This document shows positions 1 to 11,892 of a stretch of DNA of 64,000 nt, one piece after another. The notes under the pieces were generated by a model. The model worked only from the letters and a program-made list of their open reading frames with translations. It was not told where the DNA came from and did no database searches. The DNA is from Paragordius varius (taxonomy: Eukaryota; Nematomorpha): positions 6,076,001 to 6,140,000 of the forward strand of contig OZ176057.1 in assembly GCA_964247055.1 (NCBI GenBank), in the 5' to 3' direction. The translations under genes were made by a program, and so were the position numbers. Each line of letters starts with the position of its first letter. Within the stretch, counting starts at the first letter, position 1.

Positions 1-475
1 TATTCTATGGCTTTGCGGGCCGCATTAACTAACATTTTATTAAATATTAAAAATGATGCTGTAGAAACCACTATTTTGCTATCATTTTTTGGGAAATATT
101 GTCAAAATTCCGTAAAAATTATTCAGAAATATGTTAAGGATAATCAATTTGCCTTAAATTTTATAAAAACTCGTGCAGTCTCAATATTGTGGAGAGCAGC
201 GTGTTGGCCACGCCTCCTCTAAAAAATTCCTAGTATTTAAATTATGCACAACAAATTGGTTTCTTTGGGTTTTCTGACGTTTATTCATTGATATAACGCC
301 TTCTTTTCATGTCTTCTATTTTTTCATACATAAAACTCCTTAAGGTAGTTTAAAAAGTAATAAAAATGGATTTAAAGTTTCGCAAATATATACTAAAATT
401 ATTTAAAAATATTAAAAGTTTGTTAAAAAGTGAGAAATTGTTTAAAAATTAATTAAAAGTTATAAAAATTGGTTA
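1..475. other. Single-copy left end of unit A (weak 71-codon ORF)
   Basis: AT-rich non-satellite stretch before the 32-bp array. An ORF at 7-222 starts MALRAALTN. In unit C most differences over its first 28 codons change the amino acid (L to S, N to K, N to D) and the frame is then lost, so I do not regard it as a gene. From ~300 on, TTAAAA/GTTTAAAA motifs grade into the satellite. No promoter or RNA gene is seen. Confidence 0.5.
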
Positions 476-3400
476 AAAGTTGTAAATTTGAAAAATCGGT
501 TAAAATTTGCTTAAAATCGGTTAAAATTTGTTAAAAATCCGTTCTTAATATTTTCTAAAAATCGGTTAAAGTTTCCTTAAAATTTGCTAAAAATCGATTA
601 AACTTTTCTTAAAATTTGCTAAAAATCGGTTAAAGTTTCCTTAAAATCGGTTAAAATTTCCTTAAAATTTTCTAAAAATCGGTTAAAGTTTCCTTAAAAT
701 TTGCTAAAAATCGATTAAAGTTTCCTTAAAATTTGCTAAAAATGGGTTAAAGTTTCCTTAAATTTAAAGTTTCCTTAAAATTTGCTAAAAATCGGTTAAA
801 GTTTCCTTAAAATTTGCTAAAAATCGGTTAAAGTTTCCTTAAAATTTGCTAAAAATGGGTTAAAGTTTCCTTAAATTTAAAGTTTCCTTAAAATTTGCTA
901 AAAATCGGTTAAAGTTTCCTTAAAATTTGCTAAAAATCGGTTAAAGTTTCCTTAAAATTTGCTAAAAATGGGTTAAAGTTTCCTTAAATTTAAAGTTTCC
1001 TTAAAATTTGCTAAAAATCGGTTAAAGTTTCCTTAAAATTTGCTAAAAATGGGTTAAAGTTTCCTTAAATTTAAAGTTTCCTTAAAATTTGCTAAAAATC
1101 GGTTAAAGTTTCCTTAAAATTTGCTAAAAATGGGTTAAAGTTTCCTTAAATTTAAAGTTTCCTTAAAATTTGCTAAAAATCGGTTAAAGTTTCCTTAAAA
1201 TTTGCTAAAAATGGGTTAAAGTTTCCTTAAAATTTGCTAAAAATTGGTTAAAGTTTCCTTAAAATTTGCTAAAAATTGGTTAAAGTTTCCTTAAAATTTC
1301 CTTAAAATTTGCTAAAAATCGGTTAAAGTTTCCTTAAAATTTGCTAAAAATGGGTTAAAGTTTCCTTAAATTTAAAGTTTCCTTAAAATTTGCTAAAAAT
1401 CGGTTAAAGTTTCCTTAAAATTTGCTAAAAATCGGTTAAAGTTTCCTTAAAATTTGCTAAAAATGGGTTAAAGTTTCCTTAAATTTAAAGTTTCCTTAAA
1501 ATTTGCTAAAAATCGGTTAAAGTTTCCTTAAAATTTGCTAAAAATCGGTTAAAGTTTCCTTAAAATTTGCTAAAAATGGGTTAAAGTTTCCTTAAATTTA
1601 AAGTTTCCTTAAAATTTGCTAAAAATCGGTTAAAGTTTCCTTAAAATTTGCTAAAAATGGGTTAAAGTTTCCTTAAATTTAAAGTTTCCTTAAAATTTGC
1701 TAAAAATCGGTTAAAGTTTCCTTAAAATTTGCTAAAAATGGGTTAAAGTTTCCTTAAATTTAAAGTTTCCTTAAAATTTGCTAAAAATCGGTTAAAGTTT
1801 CCTTAAAATTTGCTAAAAATCGGTTAAAGTTTCCTTAAAATTTGCTAAAAATGGGTTAAAGTTTCCTTAAATTTAAAGTTTCCTTAAAATTTGCTAAAAA
1901 TTGGTTAAAGTTTCCTTAAAATTTGCTAAAAATCGGTTAAAGTTTCCTTAAATTTGCTAAAAATCGGTTAAAGTTTCCTTAAAATTTGCTAAAAATTGGT
2001 TAAAGTTTTTTTAAAATTTGCTAAAAATTGGTTAAAGTTTCCTTAAAATTTCCTTAAAATTTGCTAAAAATCGGTTAAACTTTCCTTAAAATTTGCTAAA
2101 AATCCATTAAATTTTTCTTAAAATTTGTTAAAAATCGGTTAAAGTTTTCTTGAAATTAGCTAAAAATCAGTTAAAGTTTTCTTGAAATTTGCTAAAAATC
2201 GGTTAAAGTTTTCTTAAAATTTGCTAAAAATCGGTTAAAGTTTCCTTAAAATTTGCTAAAAATCGGTTAAAATTTGCTAAAAATCCGTTAAATTATCCTT
2301 AAAATATTCTAAAAATCGGTTAAAGATTCCTTAAAATTTGCTAAAAATCGGTTAAAGTTTCTTTAAAATTTGTTACAAATCGATTAAACTTTATATGCTA
2401 AATATCGCTTAAAGTTTCCTTAAAATTTGCTAAAAATCGGTTAAACTTTTCTTAAAATTTGCTAAAAATGGGTTAAAGTTTCCTTAAATTTAAAGTTTCC
2501 TTAAAATTTGCTAAAAATCGGTTAAAGTTTCCTTAAAATTTGCTAAAAATCGGTTAAAGTTTCCTTAAAATTTGCTAAAAATGGGTTAAAGTTTCCTTAA
2601 ATTTAAAGTTTCCTTAAAATTTGCTAAAAATCGGTTAAAGTTTCCTTAAAATTTGCTAAAAATGGGTTAAAGTTTCCTTAAATTTAAAGTTTCCTTAAAA
2701 TTTGCTAAAAATCGGTTAAAGTCTCCTTAAAATTTGCTAAAAATCGGTTAAAGTTTCCTTAAAATTTGCTAAAAATGGGTTAAAGTTTCCTTAAATTTAA
2801 AGTTTCCTTAAAATTTGCTAAAAATCGGTTAAAGTTTCCTTAAAATTTGCTAAAAATGGGTTAAAGTTTCCTTAAATTTAAAGTTTCCTTAAAATTTGCT
2901 AAAAATCGGTTAAAGTTTCCTTAAAATTTGCTAAAAATCGGTTAAAGTTTCCTTAAAATTTGCTAAAAATGGGTTAAAGTTTCCTTAAATTTAAAGTTTC
3001 CTTAAAATTTGCTAAAAATTGGTTAAAGTTTCCTTAAAATTTGCTAAAAATCGGTTAAAGTTTCCTTAAATTTGCTAAAAATCGGTTAAAGTTTCCTTAA
3101 AATTTGCTAAAAATTGGTTAAAGTTTCCTTAAAATTTGCTAAAAATTGGTTAAAGTTTCCTTAAAATTTCCTTAAAATTTGCTAAAAATCGGTTAAACTT
3201 TCCTTAAAATTTGCTAAAAATCCATTAAATTTTTCTTAAAATTTGTTAAAAATCGGTTAAAGTTTTCTTGAAATTAGCTAAAAATCAGTTAAAGTTTTCT
3301 TGAAATTTGCTAAAAATCGGTTAAAGTTTTCTTAAAATTTGCTAAAAATCGGTTAAAGTTTCCTTAAAATTTGCTAAAAATCGGTTAAAGTTTCCTTAAA

Positions 3401-6400
3401 ATTTGCTAAAAATCGGTTAAAGTTTCCTTAAATTTGCTAAAAATGGGTTAAAGTTTCCTTAAATTTAAAGTTTCCTTAAAATTTGCTAAAAATCGGTTAA
3501 ACTTTCCTTAAAATTTGCTAAAAATTGGTTAAAGTTTCCTTAAATTTAAAGTTTCCTTAAAATTTGCTAAAAATCGGTTAAAGTTTCCTTAAAATTTGCT
3601 AAAAATCGGTTAAAGTTTCCTTAAAATTTGCTAAAAATGGGTTAAAGTTTCCTTAAATTTAAAGTTTCCTTAAAATTTGCTAAAAATCGGTTAAAGTTTC
3701 CTTAAAATTTGCTAAAAATCGGTTAAAGTTTCCTTAAAATTTGCTAAAAATGGGTTAAAGTTTCCTTAAATTTAAAGTTTCCTTAAAATTTGCTAAAAAT
3801 CGGTTAAAGTTTCCTTAAAATTTGCTAAAAATGGGTTAAAGTTTCCTTAAATTTAAAGTTTCCTTAAAATTTGCTAAAAATCGGTTAAAGTTTCCTTAAA
3901 ATTTGCTAAAAATCGGTTAAAGTTTCCTTAAAATTTGCTAAAAATGGGTTAAAGTTTCCTTAAATTTAAAGTTTCCTTAAAATTTGCTAAAAATCGGTTA
4001 AAGTTTCCTTAAAATTTGCTAAAAATGGGTTAAAGTTTCCTTAAATTTAAAGTTTCCTTAAAATTTGCTAAAAATCGGTTAAAGTTTCCTTAAAATTTGC
4101 TAAAAATCGGTTAAAGTTTCCTTAAAATTTGCTAAAAATGGGTTAAAGTTTCCTTAAATTTAAAGTTTCCTTAAAATTTGCTAAAAATCGGTTAAAGTTT
4201 CCTTAAAATTTGCTAAAAATGGGTTAAAGTTTCCTTAAATTTAAAGTTTCCTTAAAATTTGCTAAAAATCGGTTAAAGTTTCCTTAAAATTTGCTAAAAA
4301 TGGGTTAAAGTTTCCTTAAATTTAAAGTTTCCTTAAAATTTGCTAAAAATCGGTTAAAGTTTCCTTAAAATTTGCTAAAAATCGGTTAAAGTTTCCTTAA
4401 AATTTGCTAAAAATGGGTTAAAGTTTCCTTAAATTTAAAGTTTCCTTAAAATTTGCTAAAAATCGGTTAAAGTTTCCTTAAAATTTGCTAAAAATGGGTT
4501 AAAGTTTCCTTAAATTTAAAGTTTCCTTAAAATTTGCTAAAAATCGGTTAAAGTTTCCTTAAAATTTGCTAAAAATCGGTTAAAGTTTCCTTAAAATTTG
4601 CTAAAAATGGGTTAAAGTTTCCTTAAATTTAAAGTTTCCTTAAAATTTGCTAAAAATTGGTTAAAGTTTCCTTAAAATTTGCTAAAAATCGGTTAAAGTT
4701 TCCTTAAATTTGCTAAAAATCGGTTAAAGTTTCCTTAAAATTTGCTAAAAATTGGTTAAAGTTTCCTTAAAATTTGCTAAAAATTGGTTAAAGTTTCCTT
4801 AAAATTTCCTTAAAATTTGCTAAAAATCGGTCAAACTTTCCTTAAAATTTGCTAAAAATCCATTAAATTTTTCTTAAAATTTGTTAAAAATCGGTTAAAG
4901 TTTTCTTGAAATTAGCTAAAAATCAGTTAAAGTTTTCTTGAAATTTGCTAAAAATCGGTTAAAGTTTTCTTAAAATTTGCTAAAAATCGGTTAAAGTTTC
5001 CTTAAAATTTGCTAAAAATCGGTTAAAGTTTCCTTAAAATTTGCTAAAAATCGGTTAAAGTTTCCTTAAATTTGCTAAAAATGGGTTAAAGTTTCCTTAA
5101 ATTTAAAGTTTCCTTAAAATTTGCTAAAAATCGGTTAAACTTTCCTTAAAATTTGCTAAAAATTGGTTAAAGTTTCCTTAAATTTAAAGTTTCCTTAAAA
5201 TTTGCTAAAAATCGGTTAAAGTTTCCTTAAAATTTGCTAAAAATCGGTTAAAGTTTCCTTAAAATTTGCTAAAAATGGGTTAAAGTTTCCTTAAATTTAA
5301 AGTTTCCTTAAAATTTGCTAAAAATCGGTTAAAGTTTCCTTAAAATTTGCTAAAAATCGGTTAAAGTTTCCTTAAAATTTGCTAAAAATGGGTTAAAGTT
5401 TCCTTAAATTTAAAGTTTCCTTAAAATTTGCTAAAAATCGGTTAAAGTTTCCTTAAAATTTGCTAAAAATGGGTTAAAGTTTCCTTAAATTTAAAGTTTC
5501 CTTAAAATTTGCTAAAAATCGGTTAAAGTTTCCTTAAAATTTGCTAAAAATCGGTTAAAGTTTCCTTAAAATTTGCTAAAAATGGGTTAAAGTTTCCTTA
5601 AATTTAAAGTTTCCTTAAAATTTGCTAAAAATTGGTTAAAGTTTCCTTAAAATTTGCTAAAAATCGGTTAAAGTTTCCTTAAATTTGCTAAAAATCGGTT
5701 AAAGTTTCCTTAAAATTTGCTAAAAATTGGTTAAAGTTTCCTTAAAATTTGCTAAAAATTGGTTAAAGTTTCCTTAAAATTTCCTTAAAATTTGCTAAAA
5801 ATCGGTCAAACTTTCCTTAAAATTTGCTAAAAATCCATTAAATTTTTCTTAAAATTTGTTAAAAATCGGTTAAAGTTTTCTTGAAATTAGCTAAAAATCA
5901 GTTAAAGTTTTCTTGAAATTTGCTAAAAATCGGTTAAAGTTTTCTTAAAATTTGCTAAAAATCGGTTAAAGTTTCCTTAAAATTTGCTAAAAATCGGTTA
6001 AAGTTTCCTTAAAATTTGCTAAAAATCGGTTAAAGTTTCCTTAAATTTGCTAAAAATGGGTTAAAGTTTCCTTAAATTTAAAGTTTCCTTAAAATTTGCT
6101 AAAAATCGGTTAAACTTTCCTTAAAATTTGCTAAAAATTGGTTAAAGTTTCCTTAAATTTAAAGTTTCCTTAAAATTTGCTAAAAATCGGTTAAAGTTTC
6201 CTTAAAATTTGCTAAAAATCGGTTAAAGTTTCCTTAAAATTTGCTAAAAATGGGTTAAAGTTTCCTTAAATTTAAAGTTTCCTTAAAATTTGCTAAAAAT
6301 CGGTTAAAGTTTCCTTAAAATTTGCTAAAAATCGGTTAAAGTTTCCTTAAAATTTGCTAAAAATGGGTTAAAGTTTCCTTAAATTTAAAGTTTCCTTAAA

Positions 6401-8735
6401 ATTTGCTAAAAATCGGTTAAAGTTTCCTTAAAATTTGCTAAAAATGGGTTAAAGTTTCCTTAAATTTAAAGTTTCCTTAAAATTTGCTAAAAATCGGTTA
6501 AAGTTTCCTTAAAATTTGCTAAAAATCGGTTAAAGTTTCCTTAAAATTTGCTAAAAATGGGTTAAAGTTTCCTTAAATTTAAAGTTTCCTTAAAATTTGC
6601 TAAAAATCGGTTAAAGTTTCCTTAAAATTTGCTAAAAATCGGTTAAAGTTTCCTTAAAATTTGCTAAAAATGGGTTAAAGTTTCCTTAAATTTAAAGTTT
6701 CCTTAAAATTTGCTAAAAATCGGTTAAAGTTTCCTTAAAATTTGCTAAAAATGGGTTAAAGTTTCCTTAAATTTAAAGTTTCCTTAAAATTTGCTAAAAA
6801 TCGGTTAAAGTTTCCTTAAAATTTGCTAAAAATCGGTTAAAGTTTCCTTAAAATTTGCTAAAAATGGGTTAAAGTTTCCTTAAATTTAAAGTTTCCTTAA
6901 AATTTGCTAAAAATCGGTTAAAGTTTCCTTAAAATTTGCTAAAAATGGGTTAAAGTTTCCTTAAATTTAAAGTTTCCTTAAAATTTGCTAAAAATCGGTT
7001 AAAGTTTCCTTAAAATTTGCTAAAAATCGGTTAAAGTTTCCTTAAAATTTGCTAAAAATGGGTTAAAGTTTCCTTAAATTTAAAGTTTCCTTAAAATTTG
7101 CTAAAAATTGGTTAAAGTTTCCTTAAAATTTGCTAAAAATCGGTTAAAGTTTCCTTAAATTTGCTAAAAATCGGTTAAAGTTTCCTTAAAATTTGCTAAA
7201 AATTGGTTAAAGTTTCCTTAAAATTTGCTAAAAATTGGTTAAAGTTTCCTTAAAATTTGCTAAAAATCGGTTAAAGTTTCCTTAAATTTAAAGTTTCCTT
7301 AAAATTTGCTAAAAATCGGTTAAAGTTTCCTTAAAATTTGCTAAAAATCGGTTAAAGTTTCCTTAAAATTTGCTAAAAATGGGTTAAAGTTTCCTTAAAT
7401 TTAAAGTTTCCTTAAAATTTGCTAAAAATTGGTTAAAGTTTCCTTAAAATTTGCTAAAAATCGGTTAAAGTTTCCTTAAATTTGCTAAAAATCGGTTAAA
7501 GTTTCCTTAAAATTTGCTAAAAATTGGTTAAAGTTTCCTTAAAATTTGCTAAAAATTGGTTAAAGTTTCCTTAAAATTTCCTTAAAATTTGCTAAAAATC
7601 GGTTAAACTTTCCTTAAAATTTGCTAAAAATCCATTAAATTTTTCTTAAAATTTGTTAAAAATCGGTTAAAGTTTTCTTGAAATTAGCTAAAAATCAGTT
7701 AAAGTTTTCTTGAAATTTGCTAAAAATCGGTTAAAGTTTTCTTAAAATTTGCTAAAAATCGGTTAAAGTTTCCTTAAAATTTGCTAAAAATCGGTTAAAA
7801 TTTGCTAAAAATCCGTTAAATTATCCTTAAAATATTCTAAAAATCGGTTAAAGATTCCTTAAAATTTGCTAAAAATCGGTTAAAGTTTCTTTAAAATTTG
7901 TTACAAATCGATTAAACTTTATATGCTAAATATCGCTTAAAGTTTCCTTAAAATTTGCTAAAAATCGGTTAAACTTTTCTTAAAATTTGTTAAAAATCAG
8001 TTAAAGTTTCCTTAAAATTTGCTAAAAATCGGTTAAAGTTTTCTTAAAATATGCTAAAAATCGGTTAAAATTTCCTTAAAATTTGCTAAAAATCGGTTTT
8101 AAAGTTTCCTTAAAATTTGCTAAAAATCGGTTAAAGTTTCCTTAAAATTTGCTAAAAATCGGTTAAACTTTTCTTAAAATTTGGTAAAAATCGATAAAAG
8201 TTTCCTTAAAATTTGCTAAAAATCGGTTAAAGTTTTCTTAAAATATGCTAAAAATCGGTTAAAATTTCCTTAAAATTTGCTAAAAATCGGTTTTAAAGTT
8301 TCCTTAAAATTTGCTAAAAATCGATTAAAATTTGCTAAAAATTGGTTAAAGTCTCCTTAAAATTTGCTATAAATTTGCTAAAAATCGGTTAAAATTTCCT
8401 TAAAATTTGCTAAAAATCGATTAAACTTTTGTTAAAATATTCTAAAAATCGGTTAAAGTTTCCTTAAAATCGGTTAAAGTTTCCTTAAAATCGGTTAAAG
8501 TTTTCTTAAAATCGGTTAAAGTTTTCTTAAAATTTTCTAAAAATCGGTTAAAGTTTCCTTCAGATTTGCTAAGAATTAGTTAAAGTTTCTTTAAAATTTG
8601 CTAAAAATCGATTAAAGTTTCCTTACAAATTTCTAAAAAACGGTTAAAGTTTCCTTAAAATTTGCTAAAAATCGGTAAAAACTTGTTAAAAATCCGTTAA
8701 AATATCCTTAAAATATTCTAAAAATATACTTATAA
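476..8735. repeat. 32-bp satellite array with higher-order structure, unit A
   Basis: About 8.3 kb of a 32-bp unit built from TTAAAATTTGC, TAAAAATCGG and TTAAAGTTTCC. Positions after TAAAAAT alternate between CGG, GGG and TGG. A 17-bp partial unit (TTTAAAGTTTCCTTAAA) is inserted after every second or third full unit, giving higher-order periods of 81 bp (for example AAATTTAAAG at 986, 1067 and 1148) and 113 bp (873 to 986). A variant block holding GAAATTAGCTAAAAATCAG occurs near 2152, 3270, 4908, 5883 and 7680. A degenerate terminal module (TATATGCTAAATATCGC) occurs near 2391 and 7921. The edges are degenerate. Confidence 0.97.
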
Positions 8736-9242
8736 TTAGGTAAAAATTAGTTAAAAATATGCCTATAAATCCAAATGTTGTAAATAATAATAATTGCCTA
8801 AAAATCGCAAGTTTTTTAAAAAATGCTTAAATTGTATATATGATTCGCTCAATTTTACAAAATTGCTTAATAAAATGTCCGCAAATCGGTTTTTTAGATA
8901 TTTAAACAAAACATATCATTCATTCTTAAATAGCGTTTTTTGAATTATTATATTGTAATTAATCCTTTATATTTATCAATTTATATATTTATTTTTTAGA
9001 ATGTATTGCCTCAATCAATTATTTGCGGAAAAACTGAAACGAATCATAAATGAATAGATTTTAACTTGATATTTCGGAATTCGGTAATTTTTTTACTATT
9101 TAATAATTCAAATAAGTAATTTATTATTATAGTTATATTAAACTGAAATTTTATTTGAAAATATATACTTAACATTATTAAAACCGTTGTATTTTTTAAA
9201 ATAATTTTAAAATATTTGATTTTTAAACAGTTTTTAATTTCG
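8736..9242. other. Spacer between the two satellites, unit A
   Basis: Non-satellite AT-rich DNA between the 32-bp and 17-bp arrays. It holds the exon-like island E1, listed separately. I see nothing else except A/T homopolymer runs. Confidence 0.7.
9000..9083 (+). ncRNA. Exon-like island E1, unit A
   Basis: An 84-bp island. It is preceded by a T-rich tract ending TTTTTTAG (acceptor-like) and followed by GTAATTTTT (donor-like). It starts AATGTATTGCCTC and ends GGAATTCG. The longest ORF from its first ATG is 18 codons (MYCLNQLFAEK... then stop), so a coding role is doubtful. The same 84 bp is unchanged in unit C although bases on both sides differ, which is what a functional exon would show. 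Transcription and splicing are inferred only from these signals. Confidence 0.45.
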
Positions 9243-11245
9243 TTTTTATTAATCAGTTGTTTAAATTAATCGGTTATTTTAATTAATCAGTTGTTTTTAT
9301 TAATCAGTTGTTTTAATTCATCAGTTGTTTTTATTAATCAGTTGTTATTAATCAGTTGTTATTAATCAGTTGTTATTAATCAGTTGTTATTAATCAGTTG
9401 TTTTAATTAATCAGTTGTTTTAATTAATCAGTTGTTTTAATTAATCAGTTGTTTAAATTAATCAGTTGTTTAAATTAATCAGTTGTTTTAATTAATCAGT
9501 TGTTTTAGTCAACCAGTTGTTTTAATTAATCAGTTGTTTTAAATAATCAGTTGTGTTTAAATTAATCAGTTGTTTTTATTAAGTAGTTGTTTTTATTAAT
9601 CAGTTATTTGTATTAATCAGTTGTTTTTATTAATCTTGTTTTTATTAATCAGTTGTTTTAATTAATCATTTTTTAATGATCAGTTGTTTTTATTAATTGT
9701 TTTTATTCATCAGTTGTTTGTATTAATCATTTGTTTGTATTAATCATTTGTTTGTATTAATCATTTGTTTGTATTAATCATTTGTTTGTATTAATCAGTT
9801 GTTTGAATTAATCAGTTGTTTTTATTAATCAGTTGTTTTTTTGTTTTTTTAATCAGTTTTTTTTATTAATTAGTTGTTTTAATTAATCATTTGTTTTAAT
9901 TAATCATTTGTTTTTATTAATCAGTTGTTTTAATTAATCATTTGTTTTTATTGTTCAGTTGTTTTAATTAATCAGTTGTTTTAAATAATCATTTGTAAAT
10001 TAATCATTTGTTTTAATTAAACAGTTGTTTTTATTAATCAGTTGTTTTTATTAATCAGTTGTTTTAATTAATCAGTTGTTTTAATTAATCAGTTGTTTTT
10101 ATTAATCAGTTGTTTTTATTAATCAGTTGTTTTTATTAATCAGTTGTTTTTATTAATCAGTTGTTTTTATTAATCAGTTGTTTTAATTTATCAGTTGTTT
10201 TAATTTATCAGTTGTTTTAATTTATCATTTGTTTTTATTAATCATTTGTTTTTATTAATCATTTGTTTGTATTAATCATTTGTTTGTATTAATCATTTGT
10301 TTGTATTAATCAGTTGTTTGAATTAATCAGTTGTTTTAATTTATCAGTTGTTTTAATTTATCAGTTGTTTTAATTTATCATTTGTTTGTATTAATCATTT
10401 GTTTGTATTAATCATTTGTTTGTATTAATCATTTGTTTGTATTAATCATTTGTTTTTATTAATCAGTTGTTTTTTTGTTTTTTTAATCAATTTTTTTTAT
10501 TAATTAGTTGTTTTAATTAATCATTTGTTTTAATTAATCATTTGTTTTTATTAATCAGTTGTTTTAATTAATCATTTGTTTTTATTGTTCAGTTGTTTTA
10601 ATTAATCAGTTGTTTTAAATAATCATTTGTAAATTAATCATTTGTTTTAATTAAACAGTTGTTTTTATTAATCAGTTGTTTTTATTAATCAGTTGTTTTA
10701 TTTAATCATTTGTTTTTATTGTTCAGTTGTTTGAATTAATCAGTCGTTTTTATTAATCATTTGTTTTTATTAATCAGTTGTTTTAATTAATTAGTTGTTT
10801 TAATTAATCAGTTGTTTTAATTAATTAGTTGTTTTAATTAATTAGTTGTTTTAATTAATTAGTTGTTTTAATTAATTAGTTGTTTTAATTAGTTGTTTAA
10901 TTAGTCATTTGATTTAATTAATCATTTGTTTTAATTAATCATTTGTTTTAAATAAATTGTTTTAAATCAGTTGTCTTTATTAATCAGTTGTTTTATTTTG
11001 TTGTTTTTATTAATCAGTTTTTTTTATTAATCAGTTTTTTTTATAATCGGTTGTTTTTACTATTAGTTTTTTTTATTAAAAAGTTGTTTTTATTATTCAG
11101 TTTTTTTATTAATCAGTTTTTTTATTATTCAGTTTTTTTATTAATCAGTTTTTTTATTAATGAGTTTTTTTTATTAATCAGTTGTTTTTATTTCAGTATT
11201 TTTATTAATCAGTTTTTTTATTAATCAGTTTTTTTATCAACAAAA
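9243..11245. repeat. 17-bp satellite array, unit A
   Basis: About 2.0 kb of a 17-bp unit, TTAATCAGTTGTTTTAA and variants such as ATTAATCATTTGTTTGT. Sub-blocks of the same variant are grouped (TTTGTTTGTATTAATCA near 9720-9790 and again near 10270-10450), as expected of local unequal exchange. Each consensus unit carries CAGTTG, which matches both a Myb recognition core and an E-box pattern. The long reading frame near its right end (10988-11224) is a by-product of the repeat. Confidence 0.96.
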
Positions 11246-11720
11246 ATTTTCTAAAAACCGGAAAAACCGCTAAAATTTCTTAAAAGCCGCTTAAACTTTC
11301 TAAAAACCGTTAAATTCCTTTTAAAATAAAAAAATGCGCTTGAAATTCTTTATGCCAAAATTTTCGAAAAACCTAAACTTTCTAAAAACCGCTCCAACCA
11401 GCTAAAAGTCTATTTCTTTAGAAATATTCTAAAAACCGGTTACAATTTAATAACCGGATAACAATGTAAAAACCGATAAAACTTCCTTAAAATGCTAAAA
11501 TTTTTAAAATATCGCTAAAATTCCTTTTAAATCAAACAAATGCGCTTGAAATTCTCTTAAAATTGCTAAAAAAATTTAAAACCGCTAAAACTTCAAATAA
11601 ACCGCCTAAAATCTCTAAAAACTTACAAAATTGTTTAAAAAGCGTAAATATTTTAGTTAAATCAAAAATGCGCTGAAATTCTTTAAAAAACGGCAAACTT
11701 TTTTAAAAACGCAAAATTGT
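11246..11720. repeat. Degenerate AAACCGCTAAAA-type array, unit A
   Basis: Irregular copies of CTAAAAACCGCTAAAA mixed with a longer recurring piece containing TTCCTTTTAAATCAAA and ATGCGCTTGAAATTC. Copies are diverged and of uneven length, so no single period holds. The motif vocabulary resembles the 32-bp satellite (TAAAAAT-CGG), and a distant common origin is possible. Confidence 0.8.
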
Positions 11721-11836
11721 TTTTCTGCAATCATATGCCACCAATTTTATTATTTTAACCAATTAGCTAGCCATTTTAAATAGCGTTTTTATATTTTTAA
11801 TCTCAATATATTGTAACATACTATTTTTTTGTTTAG

Positions 11837-11885
11837 AATGTGTGATGTCTTACAGAAGTACGCAGAACTGACATCTTAGAATGTT
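11837..11885 (+). ncRNA. Exon-like island E2, unit A (right end deleted)
   Basis: Starts after TTTGTTTAG with AATGTGTGATG, like E2 of units B and C. The normal right end with the GTAATTATT donor is missing because a 2.2-kb deletion begins here. A short ORF from its first ATG reads MCDVLQKYAELTS then stops. In this copy the island would need another donor; GGGCTTATGTAAAT just downstream could offer one, but that is speculative. Confidence 0.35.
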
Positions 11886-11892
11886 TTCGAGT
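11884..11892. other. Junction of a 2.2-kb deletion relative to unit B
   Basis: Unit A passes directly from island E2 to sequence that in unit B lies near 38487. Unit B, and in diverged form unit C, hold about 2197 bp here: islands E3 and E4, a 17-bp-satellite patch and two dispersed elements. Both B breakpoints contain TTTCG, so a short-homology deletion in unit A is likely. The coordinate offset A to B changes from 24405 to 26602 across this point. Confidence 0.85.

Noticed and set aside
7-222. 71-codon ORF MALRAALTN..., repeated at 24348
   Set aside because: Unit C shows mostly amino-acid-changing differences and a shifted frame; A and B identity only reflects recent homogenisation.
476-8735. 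CRISPR-like array of regular repeats
   Set aside because: There are no unique spacers: it is a continuous eukaryotic satellite with higher-order variants.
10988-11224. 78-codon ORF rich in F, I, L (also at 35393-35629)
   Set aside because: It is the 17-bp satellite read in one frame; the hydrophobic pattern follows the repeat.
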